Assembly: GCF_041346925.1 (NCBI RefSeq) | Contig: NZ_CP166840.1 | Span: 1,982,501-2,046,500, forward strand | Direction: 5' to 3' | Source of the DNA: Agaribacterium sp. ZY112 | GTDB taxonomy: Bacteria > Pseudomonadota > Gammaproteobacteria > Pseudomonadales > Cellvibrionaceae | Length of the DNA stretch: 64,000 nt | In this document: positions 1 through 11,350 of the stretch, piece after piece | Layout of the letters: the number at the start of each line of letters is the position of its first letter | Position numbering within the stretch: the stretch's first letter is position 1 | Notes under the pieces: model-generated | What the model saw: only the letters and a program-made list of their open reading frames with translations | Databases searched by the model: none | Told to the model about the DNA's origin: nothing | Program-made: the position numbers and the translations under genes

Positions 1-1668
<1,668 letters not shown>

Positions 1669-1851
1669 TATAACAGAGATGAATTTGTTATGTTGAAAGA
1701 CAGACCAAGAAGAATCGTTACAGAGATTTGGTTTGAGTTAGAAGCATTTGTAGAGTAGATATTAACTTTAGAACCACTAAGAATTTGGCAAACTGCGCTG
1801 AAGCGAAAGCTTAGCGACGTTGATTGACTCGAGAGAGTTGGCCACCAGTTT

Positions 1852-1970
1852 TGCCTGACGACCATAGAGCGTTGGTACCACCTGACCCCATTCCGAACTC
1901 AGTAGTGAAACGACGTATCGCCGATGGTAGTGTGGGGAGTCCCCATGTGAGAGTAGGTCATCGTCAGGCT
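1852..1970 (+). rRNA. rrf: 5S ribosomal RNA
   Basis: About 119 nt, beginning 'tgcctgacgacc' and ending 'tcgtcaggct', whose ends pair as the 5S terminal helix. The internal block 'cctgaccccattccgaact' is diagnostic. It follows the 23S gene by about 183 bp of spacer (1669-1851), in which no tRNA is seen, and precedes a strong terminator, so the operon ends here without a distal tRNA. Confidence 0.97.
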
Positions 1971-1980
1971 CTTATTAAGA

Positions 1981-2014
1981 AAAAACCCGAGCTAGAAATA
2001 GCTCGGGTTTTTTT
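1981..2014 (+). terminator. rRNA operon intrinsic terminator
   Basis: A 9-bp stem (1985-1993 with 2000-2008, arms ACCCGAGCT/AGCTCGGGT) with a 6-nt loop is preceded by A's and followed by a run of seven T's. It lies about 11 bp after the end of 5S rRNA, as expected for the end of an rRNA operon. Confidence 0.93.
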
Positions 2015-2929
2015 ATGTCTTTTAATCTATGGTACTTTACTTCAGGTGATGAGCTTGAGTTTCTTTGTGATAAGAGCCACCTTTGGTTTTCTTCTTAGTG
2101 CAGCCGCCGTAGGGTTGTGTTAATCCTCCGAGGTTTATCAGGCTCTATTCAGTAGTTGTAGTGACTACTTGGGAAGCTTTACTCTGTCTTTATAGTCCGA
2201 ATTAAGGTGGAACATTGTTGGCGAGCTTAACTACTATTGTTTTTCTCCTGAGCGTATACTTGCTTATCATAATTAAGCTTTTATTTATCCTATGCTTCTT
2301 GAACAGAAAATAAGCTTCCAGCCGAAGAAACGTTTCTTGGTATTTATGGCAGCCTGTAGTTCAAAATTATTTCAAAAGGAAAAGCGATATATCGTTTAAA
2401 ATTGGTATGAATATTTAGGGTGATACTTATTATTACGCTTTTATCAGTTAGGTGTAGTAAAGGTTATTAATTGGGGGCACAATTAAAAGCTTCGTAAAAA
2501 TCCTCATAATATGCAAGCACATGAAGACGGCGTTCTGCTCAACTGTACTCCTCCTCGTTTTTGTTAAATACACGTAATTATGACTTTTTTGTTGAATATT
2601 CTTCGTCCATTTATGAACTCGATTTCACGTAGCCTGCCTACATATTATAATCATAATATTTCGAACAAAGAGAATGGGTTTTCTGGTTACTGTGGCCGCT
2701 CCCTCTGCGTGCCCTTAAAGCGACGCATTGGCCTTCGTATCCTCTAAATGTTCTCAAATAGCCTGATATAAATGGTCTGCTGGCATATTATTATGCAAAA
2801 TAGGCTTAAGTTCGAAGTCATTTACTTAAAGCCCACACGATCTCTTAAGAGTCGGCTTCTGGGGGGGGTTGAGTGAAGGGAAAAACTCTATAGACTGTCA
2901 GTTCTTTATGTACCTGTATCTTCTATTCA
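2015..2929 (+). other. AT-rich intergenic region without a convincing gene
   Basis: About 900 bp separate the rRNA terminator from the glycosyltransferase. Frames are broken by many stops on both strands, and the few short ATG frames (for example about 44 codons near 2611) have no recognisable product. A run of eight G's lies at 2861-2868, next to TTGAGT at 2869-2874; TATAGA follows after only 14 bp, a poor spacing for a sigma-70 promoter. The stretch may be decayed accessory DNA, but no parent gene could be identified. Confidence 0.5.
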
Positions 2930-3736
2930 ATGATGACTAACTCCCAGAAAGCTTTACCCGTAATTAAGAGTCTTTGGATTGGTGACAGGCTTGGACGTAT
3001 TGAAAAACTGGCATATAAATCATTTGTAGCAAATGGCCATACTATGGAGCTATTTGTTTACGATGATGTGAAAAATGTCCCAAAAGGGGTTGTACTTCGT
3101 GATGCGAACTTAATTCTGCCCCGGGAAGATATTTTTGAATATAAAGATAAAAAGAGCGTAGTGGGTTTCTCAGACTGGTTTCGTTATAAAATGATTTATA
3201 ATGAAGGTGGAGTTTGGGTTGATGCCGACATGATTTGCTTGCGTCCTTTTAGTTTTGCTAATGAAGTTGTATTCGGTAGGCAAGAGGATGGGGTTGTTAA
3301 TAATGCTGTTGTTGGAGCGCCACCAGGACATTCGTTATTTGGCTTTATGGCTAAGCAGGCTGCAAGCCCTAATGATTTTTTACCTTTCGATTCTTTTAGA
3401 GTAAAGAGACGTAAACTCAAGAGGCGATTCCTTCAAGGTAACAAACGAGGGAATGTGAAATGGGGAGAGGCCGGCCCTTTAGGCTTAAGCCAGGCTGTCG
3501 AGCATTTCAATCTAGGGATTTTGGCTCTACCTGTCAGGGCCTTTTACCCTATTCATCCTGCCCACTGGGAGCAGGTTTTTGATTCAACTTTTTTTGATGT
3601 TGAGCGCTTTTTCCCCGACTCTTACGGCATTCATTTATGGAATGAAATGATGAGAAGAAAGCCGGGCTTTAATAAAGAAGGTGATTTTCCAAAAGACTCT
3701 CTAATTGAGCTTCTTGCAGAAAAATATGACCTTTAA
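2930..3736 (+). CDS. DXD-motif glycosyltransferase (capsule/LPS-type, GT32-like)
   Basis: 268 aa, predicted cytoplasmic or membrane-associated sugar transferase. The N-terminal half carries a hallmark of the Gly_transf_sug (DXD) family: FSDWFRYKMIYNEGGVWVDADM, in which the DAD triad would bind the nucleotide-sugar metal ion. Such enzymes usually add hexoses to lipopolysaccharide, capsule or protein; donor and acceptor cannot be read from sequence. The start is uncertain: ATG codons at 2930 and 2933 both lack a good ribosome-binding site. It stands alone between an rRNA operon and a broken csrA, without other polysaccharide genes, in DNA more AT-rich than its neighbours, which suggests acquisition or a relic of a larger locus. 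Confidence 0.75.
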   Translation: MMTNSQKALPVIKSLWIGDRLGRIEKLAYKSFVANGHTMELFVYDDVKNVPKGVVLRDANLILPREDIFEYKDKKSVVGFSDWFRYKMIYNEGGVWVDADMICLRPFSFANEVVFGRQEDGVVNNAVVGAPPGHSLFGFMAKQAASPNDFLPFDSFRVKRRKLKRRFLQGNKRGNVKWGEAGPLGLSQAVEHFNLGILALPVRAFYPIHPAHWEQVFDSTFFDVERFFPDSYGIHLWNEMMRRKPGFNKEGDFPKDSLIELLAEKYDL

Positions 3737-3824
3737 TACTGATAGTTAAAGTCGCAATTATTCGCTTCACTAGAAGCTACGAAGGAGCCTGGTATTTTTA
3801 ATATTCCAGCGCTTCCTAGTCGTC

Positions 3825-4018
3825 TTACCGATATGCGGAGCCATCGTTCGCAGCACGCTCTGCTTGTATGCGGTCGTAAATTTCTTTACGGTGTATTGCA
3901 ACATCACGAGGCGCACCTATGCCTACCTTAACCTGGTTGCCGCGAGTCTCTAAAAGTGTGATTACCACATCATCGCCAACCATTAACACTTCGCCTTTTT
4001 ACGAGTAAGTACCAACAT
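3825..4018 (-). pseudogene. csrA: csrA, carbon storage regulator, frameshifted by one base
   Basis: Read on the minus strand from ATG at 4018 (good AAAGGA site upstream), the first frame gives MLVLTRKK and then hits a stop within a few codons. Adding one A to the five-A run at about 3996-4000 restores a full CsrA of 64 residues, with [30 protein letters not shown] and an end at TAA 3825-3827. CsrA is a small dimeric RNA-binding protein that represses translation at GGA motifs and globally controls carbon flux, motility and biofilm. All core residues are retained apart from the missing base. The copy is therefore a very recent pseudogene, a sequencing or assembly error in a homopolymer, or a frame read by slippage. 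Other csrA copies may exist elsewhere. Confidence 0.9.
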
Positions 4019-4197
4019 AATCATTTCCTTTTATTTGTGTCGTTAACTTTCCCAAGTTCTTGTACGGCCTTGTCCTTGGGCGTGTGTATAGATTACGAGT
4101 CTTTACTAAGAGGGGCTTTGCTTATTCAGGCAGTTGTTTGTCTTAGTGCGCCAGAGAGGGCTGAGGGCGTGTCGACGATATAGGTGCGAAGTTTGTG

Positions 4198-4220
4198 ATG
4201 TGGCCGCTTGCGGGCCACAT
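4198..4220 (-). terminator. Hairpin downstream of pflA
   Basis: An 8-bp perfect stem (4198-4205 with 4213-4220, arms ATGTGGCC/GGCCACAT) with a 7-nt loop lies 9 bp beyond the pflA stop. There is no T-tract on the minus strand, so it may be a weak or factor-assisted terminator or an mRNA-stabilising hairpin. Confidence 0.5.
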
Positions 4221-4228
4221 TAAAGCTT

Positions 4229-5020
4229 TTAAGCGCTAACGTTAAGGCCATATTCTTTTAATATGGCCAGCACCCAAGTAAGGGATTCGGTAGTTGGGGG
4301 CTCTAAGTCACCAAGTGGGTAATCGAGATTCATTTCTTCCCATTTTGTTTTACCCATTCGATGATAAGGTAAAATTTCTACCCTCTGTACATTATTTAGT
4401 GGCTTAAGAAACTCGCCAAGTTTATGGATGCTTTCGCCATCATCGGTATAGCCTGGTATTAATACGTGGCGTATCCAGGTGGGTTTATTTATTTTGCACA
4501 GATGTTTGGCAAAGCGAAGGGTATTTGCATTGCTTACTTCAACTAAGTCGATATGCTTTTGGTCATCGACTTGTTTAATATCTAAAAGGACGTGATCGGT
4601 TACAGCCATTAGTGCGTCAAGTTTTTCACCCCAAAGCTGGTCGCGAACATAGCCGTTTGTATCTAAGCATGTATGAATGCCTAGTTTTTTGAATTGTTTA
4701 AATAATAAGGTTAGGAACTCGGCTTGTAATAGTGCCTCACCACCTGAGACGGTTACGCCTCCGTTGGACGCTCTTAAGAAGCTTGCAAAGGGCAGTACTT
4801 TCTCGACAATCTCTGCCACGGTATAAAGATCCCCTGAGTGCAGATCCCAGCTATCTCTGTTGTGGCAGTATTTACAGCGAAACTGACACCCTTGCAGGAA
4901 TACAACCACTCGTAGGCCTGGGCCATCTATAGCTGTGCAGTTCTCGAAGCTGTGGACACGACCAAGCATGTGGTCCTGATCTATGTCGATAATATCAATA
5001 TCTTGGAAGCTTTTAACCAT
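4229..5020 (-). CDS. pflA: Pyruvate formate-lyase activating enzyme
   Basis: 263 aa radical-SAM enzyme that installs the glycyl radical on PflB using S-adenosylmethionine and a 4Fe-4S cluster in the cytoplasm. The cluster motif CXXXCXXC is seen as CQFRCKYC at about residue 50, preceded by CTAIDGPGLRVVVFLQG, typical of the PflA family, and followed by the glycine-rich VSGGEALLQ segment. Length is close to the E. coli protein (246 aa). It lies directly downstream of pflB on the same strand, with a terminator-like hairpin in the 99-bp gap, an arrangement that would give less activase than lyase. Confidence 0.96.
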   Translation of the reverse strand: MVKSFQDIDIIDIDQDHMLGRVHSFENCTAIDGPGLRVVVFLQGCQFRCKYCHNRDSWDLHSGDLYTVAEIVEKVLPFASFLRASNGGVTVSGGEALLQAEFLTLLFKQFKKLGIHTCLDTNGYVRDQLWGEKLDALMAVTDHVLLDIKQVDDQKHIDLVEVSNANTLRFAKHLCKINKPTWIRHVLIPGYTDDGESIHKLGEFLKPLNNVQRVEILPYHRMGKTKWEEMNLDYPLGDLEPPTTESLTWVLAILKEYGLNVSA

Positions 5021-5068
5021 AGGGTGAAAACTACTTTAATTGCGTTAAATGTTGTACAAATCAGTGGC

Positions 5069-5100
5069 AAAAAAAAAGGAAGCCCTAAGGCTCCCTTTTT
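5069..5100 (-). terminator. Intrinsic terminator between pflB and pflA
   Basis: On the minus strand, GGGAGCC pairs with GGCTTCC around a TTAG loop, flanked by A's and followed by nine T's. It sits about 20 bp after the pflB stop and before pflA, so it should make pflA expression partly dependent on read-through. The flanking A and T runs mean it could also act on the opposite strand. Confidence 0.85.
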
Positions 5101-5119
5101 ATTGTAGCTCGAGAGAGCC

Positions 5120-7417
5120 TTAGACGTCACAGCCAGATACACAGCCGTGGAAAGTACGACTGATAACATCTGCTTGCTGCTCTTTAGTGAGTTTGTTGAA
5201 GTTCACTGCGTAGCCAGATACACGAATAGTTAGCTGAGGGTATTTCTCAGGGTTTTCCATCGCATCTACTAGCATTTCACGAGCAAAGACGTTTACGTTT
5301 ACGTGGTGACCTCGAGCGCCAGCATAACCATCTAATAAGCCAACAAGATTGGTTACTTTAGATTGATCGTCACTACCAAGAGCATTAGGTACCATACTCA
5401 TGGTGTAACTAATACCATCTTGAGCAAACTCAAATGGAATCTTGGCAACGGATAGTAGTGCAGCTAGTGCGCCTTCGGTGTCACGCCCATGCATTGGGTT
5501 TGCGCCAGGAGCAAACGGCTCGCCAGCACGTCGGCCGTCAGGCGTGTTACCAGTCTTCTTACCGTAAACTACGTTTGAAGTAATGGTGAGTACACTCTGA
5601 GTTGCTTCAGCATCACGATATGTTTTATGGCTTTGAACATGCTCCATAAAGCGTTTAACAATTTCTTGCGCAATGCTATCTACGCGGTCGTCATTGTTAC
5701 CAAATTTAGGGAAGTCTCCTTCAATTTCGTAATCTTGAGCTAGACCATTTTCGCCAATTACCGGTTTCACCTTGGCGTATTTAATAGCACTTAATGAATC
5801 GGCAACGATGCTCAAGCCTGCAATACCACACGCTAAGGTGCGTTTGATGTCACGATCGTGCAGAGCCATTAATGGTGTTTCATATGCGTATTTGTCGTGC
5901 ATATAGTGGATAGCGTTCAAGGCACTTACATAAACTTTAGCTAACCAAGCCATATACTCATCAAAGCGCTGATATACGGTGTCATAATCGAGTTCGCCAG
6001 TGAGTACGTCCATTTTTGGAGCTACTTGTGCGCCGCTCTTTTCATCTACACCGCCGTTGATAGCGTAAAGCATGGTTTTAGCTAGGTTTGCACGTGCACC
6101 AAAGAACTGCATTTGTTTACCGATAGGCATCGCACTCACACAACAAGCAATGCCGTAGTCATCGCCAAACTTATCACGCATCAAGTCATCACTTTCGTAT
6201 TGAATTGATGAGGTGTCGATACTCACTTTGGCGCAGAATTCTTTAAAGCCAAGTGGCATTTGCTCTGACCACAATACAGTTAGGTTTGGCTCTGGAGCAG
6301 GCCCTAAGTTGTAAAGAGTTTGTAGAACACGGAAAGAGCTCTTAGTTACCAGTGGGCGACCATCAAGACCAACACCACCAATAGACTCTGTTACCCAGGT
6401 TGGGTCACCAGAGAAAAGTTCATCGTATTCAGGGGTGCGCAAGAAGCGAACTAAACGAAGCTTGATAACCAAATCGTCGATCATTTGTTGTGCTTCGTCT
6501 TCACTTAAGGCGCCAGCTTCTAGGTCGCGTTGGATAAACACATCTAAGAAGGTGGAAACACGACCAAAGCTCATTGCTGCGCCGTTTTGGCTCTTAACCG
6601 CTGCAAGGTAGCCAAAGTAGGTCCACTGAATGGCTTCTTTTGCATTGGCAGCAGGGCCGCTAATATCAAATCCGTAGCTGGCAGCCATCTCTTTGATTTC
6701 AGCAAGTGCACGAACTTGCTCACTTAGTTCTTCACGTAAGCGGATGGTATTTTCAGTTAGTTCCCAGCTGTCTGTTTCTGACTTTTCAGCAAGTTTGGCT
6801 TTTGTTAGGAAGTCGATGCCGTATAGAGCTACACGACGGTAGTCACCAATAATACGACCACGGCCGTATGCATCTGGAAGTCCAGTAACAATACCGGCTT
6901 TACGGCAGCGAAGAATCTCAGGGGTGTAAGCATCAAAAACACCGTTGTTATGAGTCTTGCGATACTTGGTGAAAATCTCAGTAACTTTCGGGTCTAATGG
7001 CTTGTTATATGTGTCACAAGAACCTTGAACCATACGGATGCCGCCGTAAGGTACGATAGCACGCTTTAAAGGAGCATTGGTTTGTAAACCGACGATGCTT
7101 TCAAGGTCTTTGTTGATGTAACCCGGCTCAAAGGCGGTAACACCTGCAGGGTTAACGGTATCGATATCGAGAGGGCCACCCGCTTCTTGTTCTTTTTTAA
7201 GAAGCTCTAGAGTTTCAGCCCACAACTGTTTAGTTGTTTCGGTAGGACCTGCAAGAAACTCAGCAGTACCTTCGTAAACAGTATAGTTGCGCTGGATAAA
7301 GTCTCGAACGTCAACGCTGCTCTGCCAAGGGCCTGCGCTGAATCCCTGCCATTGTTGAGGTACGTCAGCTTGGCTGACTTCGGCTTTATCCAAGTTAATA
7401 TCGGCTTTCTGGTTCAT
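5120..7417 (-). CDS. pflB: Formate C-acetyltransferase (pyruvate formate-lyase)
   Basis: 765 aa. Converts pyruvate and CoA to acetyl-CoA and formate under anaerobic conditions by a glycyl-radical mechanism. The adjacent active-site cysteines are Cys425-Cys426 in GIACCVSAM, and the radical-bearing glycine is about Gly735 in RVSGYAVNF, near the C-terminus as in the family. Start chosen at ATG 7417, which has an AGGTAGGA ribosome-binding site; the frame is open 19 codons further upstream, but that stretch is not family-like. The C-terminus ends [10 protein letters not shown], a short tail with two extra cysteines compared with E. coli PflB. An FNR-type box lies about 135 bp upstream and pflA follows. 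Confidence 0.97.
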   Translation of the reverse strand: MNQKADINLDKAEVSQADVPQQWQGFSAGPWQSSVDVRDFIQRNYTVYEGTAEFLAGPTETTKQLWAETLELLKKEQEAGGPLDIDTVNPAGVTAFEPGYINKDLESIVGLQTNAPLKRAIVPYGGIRMVQGSCDTYNKPLDPKVTEIFTKYRKTHNNGVFDAYTPEILRCRKAGIVTGLPDAYGRGRIIGDYRRVALYGIDFLTKAKLAEKSETDSWELTENTIRLREELSEQVRALAEIKEMAASYGFDISGPAANAKEAIQWTYFGYLAAVKSQNGAAMSFGRVSTFLDVFIQRDLEAGALSEDEAQQMIDDLVIKLRLVRFLRTPEYDELFSGDPTWVTESIGGVGLDGRPLVTKSSFRVLQTLYNLGPAPEPNLTVLWSEQMPLGFKEFCAKVSIDTSSIQYESDDLMRDKFGDDYGIACCVSAMPIGKQMQFFGARANLAKTMLYAINGGVDEKSGAQVAPKMDVLTGELDYDTVYQRFDEYMAWLAKVYVSALNAIHYMHDKYAYETPLMALHDRDIKRTLACGIAGLSIVADSLSAIKYAKVKPVIGENGLAQDYEIEGDFPKFGNNDDRVDSIAQEIVKRFMEHVQSHKTYRDAEATQSVLTITSNVVYGKKTGNTPDGRRAGEPFAPGANPMHGRDTEGALAALLSVAKIPFEFAQDGISYTMSMVPNALGSDDQSKVTNLVGLLDGYAGARGHHVNVNVFAREMLVDAMENPEKYPQLTIRVSGYAVNFNKLTKEQQADVISRTFHGCVSGCDV

Positions 7418-7551
7418 GTATGTCCTACCTTTTAAATACATCCTGCGGCTTCGACCTTGTGGGCCTTTCCGCATACGGATAAGTGTGTGAATAGTTCGCT
7501 TAGAGCTAGTCCAGCTATGAGTTCATGGTAGACCTCGTCCGCAACAAAAAA

Positions 7552-7565
7552 TTGATCGAGAACAA
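7552..7565 (-). promoter_or_regulatory. Putative FNR/Anr box for pflB
   Basis: TTGATCGAGAACAA matches the FNR consensus TTGAT-N4-ATCAA at nine of ten defined positions. Its centre lies 31 bp from a minus-strand TACCAT (7525-7530) that can act as a -10 element, the spacing expected for a class II FNR-activated promoter with the box near -41.5. This fits anaerobic induction of pflB. It is inferred from pattern only. Confidence 0.6.
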
Positions 7566-7730
7566 ATTTTTACTCGGTTTGTTACCGTTAGTATCGATAA
7601 AAAAGACCTTGTTACCAAGGTAAGCGTTTTACCTAAATTTACCCTCTTGAAGTTACTGGCAGTATCGAAGTGTTTTCCTCATCGGCAAGCTTTATAATCG
7701 CTCTTTTGCTTCACTTGGCAGAGCGCCTTT

Positions 7731-10700
7731 ATGGATTGTCCTTTTGTACACTTGCGTGTTCGCACTGAATTTTCTCTAGTCGACAGTATAGTTCGAGTTA
7801 AGAAACTCATTTCTGCGTTAGATCAGCAAAATCAGCCCGCATGTGCGGTGTCTGATCTTCATAACTTCTTTGGTTTAGTAAAGTTTTATAAAGCGGCACA
7901 AGGAGCTGGTATTAAGCCTATTTGTGCGGCTGACTTTCATCTTATGCCTGAAGAATATGATACTCGTGTGAATGTACTATCGCTTTATGCGATGGATGAG
8001 CAAGGTTATCGCAACATCACTGAGCTCATTTCTCTGTCTTATACAGAAGGGCAGAAGTTGGGTCTGCCCCATATTCGTAAAACTTGGCTTGAAGAAAAAA
8101 ACGAAGGGGTGATTGCTCTTTCTGGTGCGAAGTTTGGTGATATTGGTCAAGCTATTTTGGTCGGTGATAGCGCTCACGCTCAAGAGTTAGCTCGTGAGTA
8201 TGCGCGCATTTTCGAAAACCGTTTCTATATTGAATTACAGCGCACTGCCCGAGAAGGCGATGAGCGTTATTTACATGAAGCTTTAGCCTTGGCCGATGAG
8301 CTGGGCTTGCCTGTTGTGGCGACCAATGATGTGCGCTTTTTAGAGGAAAGTCAGTTCGAGGTGCACGAAGCTCGAGTATGTATTGGTGAGGGGCGTGCGC
8401 TCGACGATCCTCGCCGTGAGCGCCGTTATAGCAATCAACAATATCTTAAGTCGCCAGAGCAGATGTGTGAGCTGTTTGCCGATATCCCTGATGCCCTAGC
8501 GAATAGTGTGGAAATCGCTAAAAGATGCAGCTTGGACATACGTTTGGGGGATTATTTTCTACCCGAATTCCCTATTCCCGAAGGGTTAACTGAAGATGAG
8601 TTTTTTGCCAAAATCAGTTACGAAGGGCTTGAAGATCGTTTAGTTCGTATTCTTGATAAAAGTGACCCTGACTATGCGGCTAAGAAAAAGGTTTATACCG
8701 ATCGGCTGCAATTCGAGCTCGATATTATTTGTCAGATGGGGTTCCCAGGTTACTTCCTGATTGTAATGGACTTTATTCAGTGGGCAAAAGATCACGACAT
8801 ACCTGTTGGGCCTGGTCGAGGTTCCGGTGCTGGATCTTTGGTTGCTTATGTCTTGATGATTACCGATCTAGACCCGCTTGAATACGACTTGCTCTTTGAG
8901 CGCTTTCTAAACCCAGAGCGTGTATCGATGCCCGATTTCGATATTGATTTCTGCATGGAGAAACGCGATCGTGTCATTGGTTATGTGGCTGATAATTATG
9001 GCCGCGAAGCGGTAAGCCAGATTATTACGTTTGGTACGATGGCTGCTAAAGCTGTGGTGCGAGATGTTGCTCGAGCTCAAGGTAAAAGTTACGGCCTAGC
9101 CGATAAGCTTTCTAAGGCTATTCCCCCTGATCCCGGCATGACACTGGATAAAGCCTTTGAGCAAGAAGAGCCGCTGCGAGATTTATTAAAGCATGATGGC
9201 GATGCCGGTGAAATTTGGGAGATGGCCTTACAGCTTGAGGGTGTTGCTCGAAACGTAGGTAAGCATGCTGGGGGCGTGGTGATTGCTCCTACAAAACTGA
9301 CGGACTTTGCACCTTTATACTGCGATGAAAGCGGCAGTGGTTTAGTCACCCAATTTGATAAAAACGATGTCGAAGATGCAGGCTTGGTGAAGTTTGACTT
9401 CCTTGGTCTAAGAACCTTGACCATTATCGATTGGGCATTGGCGATGATTAACGCTCAACGGGCTAAGCGAGGTGAAGAGGCTGTTGATATTAGCGCGATC
9501 GCCTTGGATGATCCGGCAACGTTTACTTTGCTAAACAAAGCAGAAACGACTGCCGTATTCCAGCTGGAGTCGCGTGGTATGAAGGATCTGATCAGTCGAC
9601 TCCAGCCCGATAACTTAGAAGACATGATTGCTCTGGTGGCCTTGTTCCGCCCTGGGCCACTGCAATCGGGCATGGTTGATGACTTTATCAATCGTAAGCA
9701 TGGTCGTGCCGAAGTGGCCTACCCCGACTCGAAGTATCAGCATGAGAAATTAAAGCCGATACTTGAGCCCACCTATGGCGTCATTGTTTACCAAGAACAA
9801 GTGATGCAGATTGCGCAGGAGCTTGCTGGCTACACCCTCGGTGGTGCAGATATGCTGCGTCGTGCGATGGGTAAAAAGAAGCCCGAAGAAATGGCAAAGC
9901 AGCGTTCGACGTTTGCTGAAGGTGCTGCTAGCCAAGGTATCGACCCTGATTTAGCAACCAAGATTTTTGACCTAGTAGAGAAATTCGCAGGTTATGGTTT
10001 TAACAAGAGTCACTCTGCCGCTTATGCGCTAGTCAGTTATCAGACTGCTTGGCTAAAAGCGCATTACCCTGCCCACTTTATGGCGGCGACCATGAGCTCC
10101 GATATGGATAAGACCGACAAGGTCGTTATCTTTATTGAAGAATGCCGCAATATGAAACTCAACCTATTACCCCCCGATGTCAATCGTGGCGAATTTCAGT
10201 TCACAGTTGATGATAATAACAATGTTATTTACGGCCTTGGGGCTATCAAAGGGCTTGGTGAGGGCCCAATTGAAAGCATACTTGAAGCGAGAAATGAAGG
10301 TGGGCCATTTAAAGATCTGTTTGATTTTTGTGATCGGGTGGACTTACGCAAGGTGAATAAGCGTGCTCTAGAAGCTTTAGTTCGAAGTGGAGCGGTTGAT
10401 AATTTGGGCTCTGGTGCGGAGCTCGATTACGATCGGTCTATGATGAGTTCCGCGATACCCGAAGCGGTCAAAGCGGCGGAGCAAAGTGCTGCGAATGCCA
10501 ATGCCGGAATGATGGATTTATTTGGTGAGGTCGTACCCGGTGCGGATGAACATAGTGACCCTTATGCTGAGTTTACCCGTGTTCGCCCATGGAGTATTAA
10601 AGAGCGATTAAACGGTGAGCGCGATACCTTGGGTTTATACCTTACTGGGCATCCGATTGACGAGTATGAAGATGAATTAAAGTACTTTGCTTCTAGTCGT

Positions 10701-11231
10701 TTGGTTGAGCTTAAGGCGGACAAAGCGAAACAAACAGTTTGCGGTTTGGTCGTAGCGTTTCGTGTGATGAAAACCAAGCGTGGTGACACCATGGCTTTTG
10801 TTACTTTGGACGATAGAACCGCACGCTTGGAGGTCGCTATTTTCTCGGATACTTATAATGAAAACCGTGAAAAACTGCAAAAAGATGCTCTACTGGTCAT
10901 CGAAGGGCAGGTCAGTCGTGACGACTACAATGGCGGTCTTAAAATGCGTGCTGATGCCGTACGTGACTTTGCTGAAGCTCGTCAAAATAGACTGCAAGCG
11001 ATCGAGGTCCAGCTTTATGCTGAGCAACTAGGACCTAGTTATGCCAAAGAGCTGGGTTCTGCAATACAGGAGTACGCCGGAGAGTGTCCAATACGTATTC
11101 GTTACCACCGAGACGATACCAGTATCGAGCTCGATCTAGGAGAGGCTTGGCGGGTGAATACCAGTGATGAATGCATCCATAATTTACGCTCTATTTATGG
11201 TGCTAAATCCGTGTCTTTACTCTACCGCTGA
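7731..11231 (+). CDS. dnaE: DNA polymerase III alpha subunit
   Basis: 1166 aa, the replicative polymerase catalytic subunit (E. coli 1160 aa). The N-terminal PHP domain begins FVHLRVRTEFSLVDS; the polymerase core has GPGRGSGAGSLVAY and PDFDIDFCMEKR, with the catalytic aspartates in the latter; the YGFNKSHSAAYALVSYQTAWLKAHYP block follows, then a helix-hairpin-helix region and an OB-fold segment near 1000-1080. It has no polA-type or dnaQ-type domain and functions with DnaQ and the beta clamp. A TATAAT at 7693-7698 is a possible -10 element; the -35 is poor. accA follows after about 120 bp, a conserved gammaproteobacterial order. Confidence 0.99.
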   Translation: MDCPFVHLRVRTEFSLVDSIVRVKKLISALDQQNQPACAVSDLHNFFGLVKFYKAAQGAGIKPICAADFHLMPEEYDTRVNVLSLYAMDEQGYRNITELISLSYTEGQKLGLPHIRKTWLEEKNEGVIALSGAKFGDIGQAILVGDSAHAQELAREYARIFENRFYIELQRTAREGDERYLHEALALADELGLPVVATNDVRFLEESQFEVHEARVCIGEGRALDDPRRERRYSNQQYLKSPEQMCELFADIPDALANSVEIAKRCSLDIRLGDYFLPEFPIPEGLTEDEFFAKISYEGLEDRLVRILDKSDPDYAAKKKVYTDRLQFELDIICQMGFPGYFLIVMDFIQWAKDHDIPVGPGRGSGAGSLVAYVLMITDLDPLEYDLLFERFLNPERVSMPDFDIDFCMEKRDRVIGYVADNYGREAVSQIITFGTMAAKAVVRDVARAQGKSYGLADKLSKAIPPDPGMTLDKAFEQEEPLRDLLKHDGDAGEIWEMALQLEGVARNVGKHAGGVVIAPTKLTDFAPLYCDESGSGLVTQFDKNDVEDAGLVKFDFLGLRTLTIIDWALAMINAQRAKRGEEAVDISAIALDDPATFTLLNKAETTAVFQLESRGMKDLISRLQPDNLEDMIALVALFRPGPLQSGMVDDFINRKHGRAEVAYPDSKYQHEKLKPILEPTYGVIVYQEQVMQIAQELAGYTLGGADMLRRAMGKKKPEEMAKQRSTFAEGAASQGIDPDLATKIFDLVEKFAGYGFNKSHSAAYALVSYQTAWLKAHYPAHFMAATMSSDMDKTDKVVIFIEECRNMKLNLLPPDVNRGEFQFTVDDNNNVIYGLGAIKGLGEGPIESILEARNEGGPFKDLFDFCDRVDLRKVNKRALEALVRSGAVDNLGSGAELDYDRSMMSSAIPEAVKAAEQSAANANAGMMDLFGEVVPGADEHSDPYAEFTRVRPWSIKERLNGERDTLGLYLTGHPIDEYEDELKYFASSRLVELKADKAKQTVCGLVVAFRVMKTKRGDTMAFVTLDDRTARLEVAIFSDTYNENREKLQKDALLVIEGQVSRDDYNGGLKMRADAVRDFAEARQNRLQAIEVQLYAEQLGPSYAKELGSAIQEYAGECPIRIRYHRDDTSIELDLGEAWRVNTSDECIHNLRSIYGAKSVSLLYR

Positions 11232-11350
11232 TATGTGGGCCTTGGCTTTAAGAGCGCTGCTAGGAGTGGTAGACTTACGCCCCAAATTTGAGGGGGTGGC
11301 TTTGGCGACCCCGACAGCTCTTTTGAGAGCTAGAGATAGGTAGATAAGGT

